Of a stretch of 12,697 nucleotides of DNA, positions 7,346 to 12,697 are shown in pieces. Made by a program: the position numbers and the translations under genes. The notes beneath the pieces are model-generated. The model was not told the origin of the DNA, did no database searches, and worked only from the letters and a program-made list of their open reading frames with translations. The stretch's first letter is position 1; every line of letters starts with the position of its first letter. Source of the stretch: Pseudomonadota bacterium (GTDB lineage: Bacteria > Desulfobacterota > WTBG01 > JAGOGO01); the NCBI GenBank assembly GCA_021160085.1, contig JAGHDE010000001.1, positions 1 to 12,697 on the forward strand, given 5' to 3'.

Positions 7346-7816
7346 TTAACCATTTTGGGAAAATTTATAAATTAGCTTAGCTTTATCAACCATCTGCAGA
7401 GCAATTTCCCAACATTCCCCCCCTATGTCAAGCTGAATATACCCATCTTGAACCGCTTTCAGCGTCCCTTTAAAATTTTTACGTCCCTTTAACGGTTCAG
7501 ATATTTTTATAGAAACCTTTCGCCCTAAAAACTTTTCAAAATCTTCGAGCGTTTTTAAAGAACGATTCAAGCCGGGCGAAGAAACTTCCAGATGGTAATT
7601 GGCAGCAATTACATCCTTGATTTCTAAAATATATCCAAGTTCTTTTCCCACCTTGGTACAATCATTCAAGTTTACTCCACCCTCTTTGTCAAGGATAATC
7701 CGAAGCACCCATCCCTGCGTTTCTCGAAGAAACTCGATATCGACCAATTCAAGACCAAGCTCATTAACTATTGGCTCTGCCAGCTCATGAACCTTTGATA
7801 TAATTTCTGGATCCAT
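7346..7816 (-). CDS. rimP: Ribosome maturation factor RimP
   Basis: RimP assists early assembly of the 30S subunit around protein S12. The product is 156 residues, the usual size. The N-terminal alpha/beta domain shows ELAEPIVNELGLELVDIEF (11-29), LRIILDKEGGVNLNDC and the hallmark YHLEVSSPGLNRSL (74-87). The C-terminal SH3-like domain follows from LGRKVSIKI onward (about 97-156). The ATG at 7816 is preferred because homology starts there. A TTG at 7840 in the same frame would add eight residues, but neither start has a clear ribosome binding site. It is the first gene of the nusA-infB group and lies downstream of the tRNA terminator, so it should have its own promoter. A weak candidate is at 7843-7872. 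Confidence 0.95.
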   Translation of the reverse strand: MDPEIISKVHELAEPIVNELGLELVDIEFLRETQGWVLRIILDKEGGVNLNDCTKVGKELGYILEIKDVIAANYHLEVSSPGLNRSLKTLEDFEKFLGRKVSIKISEPLKGRKNFKGTLKAVQDGYIQLDIGGECWEIALQMVDKAKLIYKFSQNG

Positions 7817-7842
7817 GTTTAAAGAATAACGTAATACCAACC

Positions 7843-7872
7843 ATTAAAAATCAATTGATAACAAACAGTTAA
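7843..7872 (-). promoter_or_regulatory. Weak candidate promoter for the rimP-nusA-infB group
   Basis: On the minus strand TTAACT (7872-7867) and TTTAAT (7848-7843) are separated by 18 bases, a partial match to the sigma-70 consensus (4 of 6 and 5 of 6). Transcription would begin about 20 bases before the rimP ATG at 7816. The surrounding DNA is AT-rich, so chance matches are likely. The support is mainly positional: it lies between the terminator at 7921-7947 and rimP. Confidence 0.3.
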
Positions 7873-7920
7873 TTTTATTTAATGGCTGAATTTGTTGGCT
7901 TCCTATATTCAGTCCCCAAT

Positions 7921-7947
7921 AAAAAAGTGGGCTTACACGCCCACTTT
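7921..7947 (-). terminator. Rho-independent terminator after tRNA-Gly
   Basis: A perfect 9-base inverted repeat, AAAGTGGGC (7924-7932) and GCCCACTTT (7939-7947), closes a 6-base loop. On the minus strand the stem runs into six T residues (7926-7921). On the plus strand no T run follows, so it acts on leftward transcripts. It lies 67 bases downstream of the tRNA and ends that transcript ahead of rimP. Confidence 0.85.
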
Positions 7948-8014
7948 GCAATAACTTTAACACAAAAATAGTACAAAATCAATTAATTTTTCAAAAAACT
8001 AATTTGAAATCATA

Positions 8015-8087
8015 AGCGGGCAACGGGACTCGAACCCGCGACATCAAGCTTGGGAAGCTTGCACTCTACCAGCTGAGTTATGCCCGC
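8015..8087 (-). tRNA. tRNA-Gly, anticodon CCC
   Basis: A full cloverleaf can be folded. The acceptor arms GCGGGCA (8087-8081) and TGCCCGC (8022-8016) pair over 7 bases. The D arm contains CTCAGCTGGTAGAG. The anticodon arm is CAAGC-TTCCCAA-GCTTG, placing CCC at positions 34-36, which reads GGG. The T arm contains GGTTCGAGTCCC. The discriminator base is T (8015), normal for tRNA-Gly, and no CCA is encoded, so the tail must be added enzymatically. The gene has a strong promoter just upstream and an intrinsic terminator downstream, so it looks like a single-gene unit between mutL and rimP. Confidence 0.97.
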
Positions 8088-8106
8088 ATAATTTCTAATT
8101 TTAATA

Positions 8107-8135
8107 AAGATAAAAGAAGCTGCTTTTTTTGTCAA
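8107..8135 (-). promoter_or_regulatory. Sigma-70-type promoter for tRNA-Gly
   Basis: On the minus strand a perfect -35 box TTGACA (8135-8130) is followed after exactly 17 bases by TATCTT (8112-8107), a 4 of 6 match to TATAAT. Transcription would start about 13 bases before the 5' end of the tRNA, a typical short leader. Nothing else in the 129-base mutL-tRNA gap looks better. Confidence 0.65.
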
Positions 8136-8207
8136 TCTTAAAATAAATTCGTTTCAACAAATGTAGTTTTTCTATGAGAGTGGTTTTTAATTAACAAAGC
8201 TCTGCGT

Positions 8208-8239
8208 AAAAACAGTTTATCTCCTGCCAAACTGTTTTT
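8208..8239 (-). terminator. AT-rich hairpin spanning the mutL stop codon, possible weak terminator
   Basis: AAAAACAGTTT (8208-8218) and AAACTGTTTTT (8229-8239) are perfect 11-base inverted repeats around a 10-base loop, and the mutL stop codon (8217-8219) lies within the structure. On the minus strand the 3' arm ends in five T residues, but these belong to the stem and ACGC follows, so termination would be weak. It may instead protect the mRNA 3' end or be incidental. Confidence 0.35.
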
Positions 8240-10019
8240 CCAGGTCTTCATTGGTGAGGGTAATGCAGGTCGGGCGACCATGAGGGCAGGTAAAAGGCTG
8301 TTTCGTCTGAAACAGGCTTTTAACAAGGTGCTCCATTTTTTCCGGGAGAAGATAGGAAGCTCCTTTAACTGATTTGCTCTTACAGGCAATGTTGGCAGCT
8401 ATTCTCTTTTTTTTGTCTTCCACTATCCGGGGGCCGTGCCCTTCGATAGCATCATGAACAAAATCTAAAATCAGGTGTTTGGGATCCTCCAAATCCAAAA
8501 AATCAGGTGTCGAATCCAAAGAGTATGTGTTGCGTCCGAGGCTATTGATACCAAACCCGATCTGTTCCAGCATGGGAAGGTATTCCTCCAAAATTTCCTG
8601 CTCGCGATAATCGAGTGAAAATGTGATGGGGATAAGTTGGCGCTGGGAAGGGAAATCGGCAGACATGAGAGTATCCAGAATCTTCTCATACATTATTCGC
8701 TCATGTGCAGCATGCTGATCAATGATTAAAAGCTTGCCATCAATCTCCGCAATAATATAAGTAGCCCGGTATTGACCTATTATTCTTGTGGTAGCAGCTT
8801 CACTTTGATCATCAAATGTTAATATCTTGAAATTATCTGCTTCTCTCAAAGCAACTGACTCTTTGCTTTTTTCTGGACAAAGCATTTCTGTTATACCTTC
8901 ATTAACCCGGTTTAGGGCAGGGAACCTGTTGGATTCGAAACAAGAAACGTGATCGGTTCCGCCACCATACTTATTGGTCAGATCACCACTCTCTTTTTTA
9001 ATGGTCTCCAAACGGACTGGGGGGAACTTCTTTTGAGTATGAAGAGTTACTCTGATTGTCTCCATCAAAAATTTCTGGATGTCCCGCTCCTTTGCAACCC
9101 TTACCTCCTTTTTGTTGGGGTGAACATTGACATCCACCCGGGATGATTCAATATCAAAAAAAAGAACTGCAAAAGGATAGCGCCTATGCGGCAGCATCTC
9201 TCCATATCCCTGCTGGAGAGCAAAGCTTAAAGCCGGGCTTTTAATAGGACGGTTGTTGATAAAAAAGTACTGGCCAGTTCTGTTAACCCGGCTCACTCCG
9301 GGATCGACAATAAACCCTGAAATTTTTACTTCAGTGGTGTTGAACTCAAGGGGGATTAGTCCCTCTACAATTTCCTTGTCATGCACCTGAGCAATCCTTT
9401 CCCCCAGACTCATACAAGCGGGATACTCTCCATGCAGTTTGTCATCCTTGATAAGTTTAAAGTCAGTAGCAGGATTACCCAGTGAGAAGGTGGTCAGTAT
9501 ATCAATGATAGCGATCAATTCAGCCCGTTCGGTGCGAAGAAATTTTCTTCGGGCGGGGGTATTAAAAAAAAGGTGGTTCACCTCAACAGTCGTACCCGCT
9601 GCCATGCCCGCTTCCCGAATAAATTCAGCGCTTCCTCCCACCACCTTTATCTCAGTTCCTGATTCAGACTCAGCCCTTCTGGTTAAAAGGGAAAACCGGG
9701 AAACCGCAGCAATGCTCGGCAATGCTTCTCCCCGAAAACCGAAGCTTCTGACTTGGTAGATATCTTCCAAGCTGTCAATTTTGCTGGTGGCATGTCTTTT
9801 CAGAGAACTTTCAGCATCTTTCCGATCCATACCTTCTCCATTATCGGCAACCCGGATAAGTTCTCTGCCCCCATGCTTAACTACAACTGAGATACTATTG
9901 GCCTGCGCATCCAGGCTGTTTTCCACCAGTTCCTTCACCACCGAAGCAGGCCTTTCAACAACCTCACCAGCAGCAATTTTATTTATAACATTTTCCGGAA
10001 GAAGTTTTATTTTTGCCAT
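8217..10019 (-). CDS. mutL: DNA mismatch repair protein MutL, endonuclease type
   Basis: MutL links mismatch recognition by MutS to strand nicking and excision. The 600-residue protein has the GHKL ATPase domain with KELVENSLDA (catalytic Glu30, Mg-binding Asn34), DNGEGM (59-64) and FGFRGEAL (93-100). The transducer domain follows (about 215-330, with NRPIKS and VDVNVHPNKKEVR). A variable linker covers about 335-410. The C-terminal dimerization domain carries DQHAAHERIMYE (434-445), which fits the endonuclease motif DQHA(X)2E(X)4E. It also has the conserved ACKSK (545-549) and CPHGRP (578-583), so the metal-dependent nicking site looks complete. Such MutL proteins belong to organisms without MutH. 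The ATG at 10019 has a purine-rich AGAGAAGA upstream. It follows mutS by 81 bases in the same direction and is probably cotranscribed. Confidence 0.97.
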   Translation of the reverse strand: MAKIKLLPENVINKIAAGEVVERPASVVKELVENSLDAQANSISVVVKHGGRELIRVADNGEGMDRKDAESSLKRHATSKIDSLEDIYQVRSFGFRGEALPSIAAVSRFSLLTRRAESESGTEIKVVGGSAEFIREAGMAAGTTVEVNHLFFNTPARRKFLRTERAELIAIIDILTTFSLGNPATDFKLIKDDKLHGEYPACMSLGERIAQVHDKEIVEGLIPLEFNTTEVKISGFIVDPGVSRVNRTGQYFFINNRPIKSPALSFALQQGYGEMLPHRRYPFAVLFFDIESSRVDVNVHPNKKEVRVAKERDIQKFLMETIRVTLHTQKKFPPVRLETIKKESGDLTNKYGGGTDHVSCFESNRFPALNRVNEGITEMLCPEKSKESVALREADNFKILTFDDQSEAATTRIIGQYRATYIIAEIDGKLLIIDQHAAHERIMYEKILDTLMSADFPSQRQLIPITFSLDYREQEILEEYLPMLEQIGFGINSLGRNTYSLDSTPDFLDLEDPKHLILDFVHDAIEGHGPRIVEDKKKRIAANIACKSKSVKGASYLLPEKMEHLVKSLFQTKQPFTCPHGRPTCITLTNEDLEKQFGRR

Positions 10020-10100
10020 GAATGGTCTTCTCTAATTAAAGCAATAATACCCCACCTGAAATTATACGATGAGTAATCCAAAACCATTATTTTTAAAATC

Positions 10101-12697
10101 TCACCCCTTTTTCCGGTGTTTGTGAATCAAAATGGGCTGGTCTTCAGAACGATACGACTTAGCCTTTTCCTTTAGTTGATGTAAGCGATTGAGCGTTTCC
10201 AGGGGAGTCATATTTTCAATATCGATCTCTTTAATCTCTTTAATCAAAGGATGTTCCTTAACAGCTTCACTGACAACGGGTTGTTCCTGGTAAATCTTCA
10301 AGTCCCTTTTTTCCGAAAGAGGAATCACCGGGTGGAGGACCATTCTGGAATCCTTTGCTTCTGGTCCGTTCTCTAAATCAGAAAGAATCTCTTGAGCCCG
10401 CAAAACAACCTTGTCCGGAAGACCAGCCAATTTACCCACATGAATTCCATAACTTCGATCCGCGCCCCCAGGAAAAATCTTTCGCATAAAGACGACCTCG
10501 TCATCATACTCTTTGACCATCACATTGTAATTTTTCACACCCGGGATTAATTGCTCCAAACTGGTAAGTTCATGATAATGGGTGGCAAAAAGCGTCTTTG
10601 GTTGAAGACCAGATGATTTGCCAAGGTGTTCGCATACTGCCCAGGCAATGGACACACCGTCAAATGTGGACGTACCCCGGCCTATTTCATCAAGGATAAG
10701 CAGGCTTCGTTCGGTGGCGTTGTTGAGAATATGAGCAGTCTCAATCATTTCCACCATAAAGGTGCTTTCTCCCTGAGCAAGGTTATCAGATGCTCCGATG
10801 CGGGTAAAAATCCTGTCCACCACCCCAATTCGCGCCGAAGCAGCGGGCACAAAGCTACCGATTTGAGCCATGAGAACAATAAGTGCACACTGCCTGAGGT
10901 AGGTGGATTTTCCCGCCATATTGGGACCGGTGATGATGAGAAGTTGGTGATCCACTTGGTTTAAATAGACATCATTCTCCACAAACATCCCCTCGTCCAG
11001 AACCCTCTCCACTACCGGATGGCGACCATCCGTGATACGAATTTCCGAACCATCGTCTATAATGGGACGGAGATAACCGTAATTCAAAGATAGAAAAGCA
11101 AAATTTGCGAGGACATCAAGAGTAGCTACTGCTTCAGCAACCGTTTGTATCTCCCTGGTATAAACCATTACCTGGCTTCGGATTTCTTCAAAAATCCCGG
11201 ATTCGATTTGCGAGGAACGCTCTTCTGCTCCCAATATTTTTTCCTCATATTCCTTTAACTCTGGTATGATAAATCTTTCCGCATTTACCAGGGTCTGACG
11301 ACGAATATAGTAATCGGGAACTTGATTCAGGTTAGCTTTTGTTACTTCAATATAATAGCCAAAAACCTTATTATATCTAACCTTTAAAGATTTTATTCCA
11401 GTGCGGAGAACCTCCTTCCTCTGAAGCTGTACCAACCACTCTTTTCCGTGACCGGCGATCTGGTGTAACTCATCTAATTCCTTGCAATATCCCGTTTTTA
11501 TCATTCCTCCATCTTTGGTGCTCAAGGGAGGATCGTTAACAATAGTCCGTTCTATAAAATCAACCAGCCCCTTAAGCTCAGGGAGGTGTTCAAGTTGCTT
11601 CAGGAGAAGATGACTATGGAAGCAGGTTAAAATTTTTCTTAGTTCCGGAATCTTTTGAAGCGATTCCTTTAAAGCGACCAGATCTCGAGCTGACCCCAGC
11701 CCGCATCCAAGGCGCCCAAGAATTCTTTCAAAGTCTTTAATCGATTCAATAACCTCACGCAAATCAGAAATATTGGTTCGATCACGTACAATTTCGTCTA
11801 CCGCCTCCAGACGGGCATTGATATGATCAGGAATGATAAGTGGTTGCTTTATCCATAGTCGCAATAAACGAGAACCCAAGGAGGATACGGTTTTATTTAA
11901 AACCTTAAAAAGGGTCATTGCCCCCTTATCCCCGGAGATTGCATCAACAATCTCCAGGTTTTTCTGGGTTTTTCGATCTAACATCATATATTCTTTGGAA
12001 GAATACGGAACCGGCCGTTTGATATGTTCCAGGGAATGGTGGAGATTATCCTGAAGATAATGGATTATGACACCAGCCGCAGAAACCCCCACTGGATACT
12101 CTTCCAATCCCAGCCCTTCCAAAGAAGCAATCTTAAATTGTTCTTTTAAAAGCCCGGAGGCATGGTGAAAATCAAAGACCCAGTCTTCGTAAGGATTTAG
12201 AATAACTTTTTGTTCGTTGTTGAGAAATCGATAGAGTTCAGAGCTGTCTTCCATCTTTGCGGGGATAATGCATTCCATCGGACTTATTCGCGCAAATTCT
12301 CCTCCAAAATCGTTTTGATTACGCAGTTCGGTTAAACGAAAATCTCCAGTTCCAAGATTCAAATGGGCGAGACCGATTACCCCCTTATCTTCATAAAGGC
12401 CAGCTATAAAATTCTCATTCCGGAAATCAGACAAATCATCTTCTATGTTCGTTCCTGGCGTTATGATGCGGATAACTTCTCTTTTTACAATCCCTTTGCT
12501 TGCTTTGGGATCTTCAACCTGTTCACATATGGCTACTTTCAGTCCTTCCCGGGTAAGACGGTTGATGTATCCCTGAGCCGCATGATAGGGTATGCCGCAC
12601 ATCGGAACCCGATGACCTTTACCACCCTCTCGGGAAGTAAGGGTAATATCAAGAATCGGCGCTGCCTTTTTGGCATCATCAAAAAACATCTCATAAA
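10101..12697 (-). CDS. mutS: DNA mismatch repair protein MutS, 5' end outside the window
   Basis: MutS detects mismatches and small loops and recruits MutL. The frame is open through the right edge. The ATG at 12689 is internal: the codons before it read Tyr-Glu and most likely Phe, matching the GDFYELF motif whose Phe inserts at the mismatch. About 35-40 residues are therefore missing. Visible parts, numbered from that Met, are: rest of domain I (about 1-90, MCGIPYHA, AICEQVEDP), connector (about 95-230), core and clamp (about 235-545, KVRYNKVFGYYIEVTK), and the ATPase with Walker A TGPNMAGKST (587-596), Walker B LLILDE (663-668), the following GRGTSTFDG, and FATHYHEL. The C-terminus keeps the MTPLETLNRLHQLKEKA dimerization helix. 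No inactivating change is seen. The spacer to mutL is 81 bases. Confidence 0.97.
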   Translation of the reverse strand, partial: YEMFFDDAKKAAPILDITLTSREGGKGHRVPMCGIPYHAAQGYINRLTREGLKVAICEQVEDPKASKGIVKREVIRIITPGTNIEDDLSDFRNENFIAGLYEDKGVIGLAHLNLGTGDFRLTELRNQNDFGGEFARISPMECIIPAKMEDSSELYRFLNNEQKVILNPYEDWVFDFHHASGLLKEQFKIASLEGLGLEEYPVGVSAAGVIIHYLQDNLHHSLEHIKRPVPYSSKEYMMLDRKTQKNLEIVDAISGDKGAMTLFKVLNKTVSSLGSRLLRLWIKQPLIIPDHINARLEAVDEIVRDRTNISDLREVIESIKDFERILGRLGCGLGSARDLVALKESLQKIPELRKILTCFHSHLLLKQLEHLPELKGLVDFIERTIVNDPPLSTKDGGMIKTGYCKELDELHQIAGHGKEWLVQLQRKEVLRTGIKSLKVRYNKVFGYYIEVTKANLNQVPDYYIRRQTLVNAERFIIPELKEYEEKILGAEERSSQIESGIFEEIRSQVMVYTREIQTVAEAVATLDVLANFAFLSLNYGYLRPIIDDGSEIRITDGRHPVVERVLDEGMFVENDVYLNQVDHQLLIITGPNMAGKSTYLRQCALIVLMAQIGSFVPAASARIGVVDRIFTRIGASDNLAQGESTFMVEMIETAHILNNATERSLLILDEIGRGTSTFDGVSIAWAVCEHLGKSSGLQPKTLFATHYHELTSLEQLIPGVKNYNVMVKEYDDEVVFMRKIFPGGADRSYGIHVGKLAGLPDKVVLRAQEILSDLENGPEAKDSRMVLHPVIPLSEKRDLKIYQEQPVVSEAVKEHPLIKEIKEIDIENMTPLETLNRLHQLKEKAKSYRSEDQPILIHKHRKKG

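Noticed and set aside
10061..10066. Perfect TATAAT on the minus strand in the mutS-mutL spacer
   Set aside because: No acceptable -35 box lies 16-18 bases upstream (the hexamers there are AATGGT, TAATGG and ATAATG). An internal mutL promoter is possible but not supported.
12687..12689. ATG as the true start of mutS
   Set aside because: The frame continues upstream as (Phe)-Tyr-Glu, the conserved mismatch-binding motif, so the gene starts outside the window.
1..12697. A CRISPR array, defence island, prophage or new multigene system
   Set aside because: No regularly spaced repeats, integrase, transposase, toxin-antitoxin pair or unrecognised gene cluster was seen. Nearly all of the window is accounted for by known housekeeping genes.

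Overview
The window reads as a housekeeping segment of a Gram-negative-type bacterial chromosome. The evidence for an outer membrane is indirect: the one plus-strand gene encodes a lipoprotein-type cell-wall amidase. The gene order rimP-nusA-infB-DUF503-rbfA, the style of the IF2 and NusA sequences, and an endonuclease-type MutL would suit Desulfobacterota (former Deltaproteobacteria) or a nearby uncultivated lineage. That placement is a guess from recall of family sequences, not a computed result.

Layout, left to right. Positions 1-178 hold a possible gene tail and the amidase leader. 179-2296 (+) is a 705-residue lipoprotein with an intact N-terminal Amidase_3 domain, about 270 residues of beta-sandwich-like modules, and a C-terminal region that looks like a second, catalytically dead copy of the amidase domain. 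It converges on, and overlaps by 6 bases, the end of rbfA. Everything from there to the right edge is on the minus strand. Read in its own direction it is: mutS (5' end outside the window), mutL, tRNA-Gly(CCC) with its own promoter and terminator, then rimP, nusA, infB, a DUF503/YlxP gene and rbfA.

The genes form two working groups. MutS and MutL are the mismatch recognition and nicking proteins of DNA repair. RimP and RbfA mature the 30S ribosomal subunit, IF2 delivers initiator tRNA, and NusA couples RNA polymerase to termination and antitermination; this is the classic nusA-infB operon. A strong intrinsic terminator at 7921-7947 separates the groups. Two non-coding stretches carry palindromic repeat-like elements: 2824-2941 (DUF503-rbfA gap) and 7229-7317 (rimP-nusA gap). 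No mobile element gene, CRISPR array, defence system or obviously new multigene system is visible. The most unusual items are the amidase with its apparent dead duplicate and the nested palindrome upstream of rbfA.
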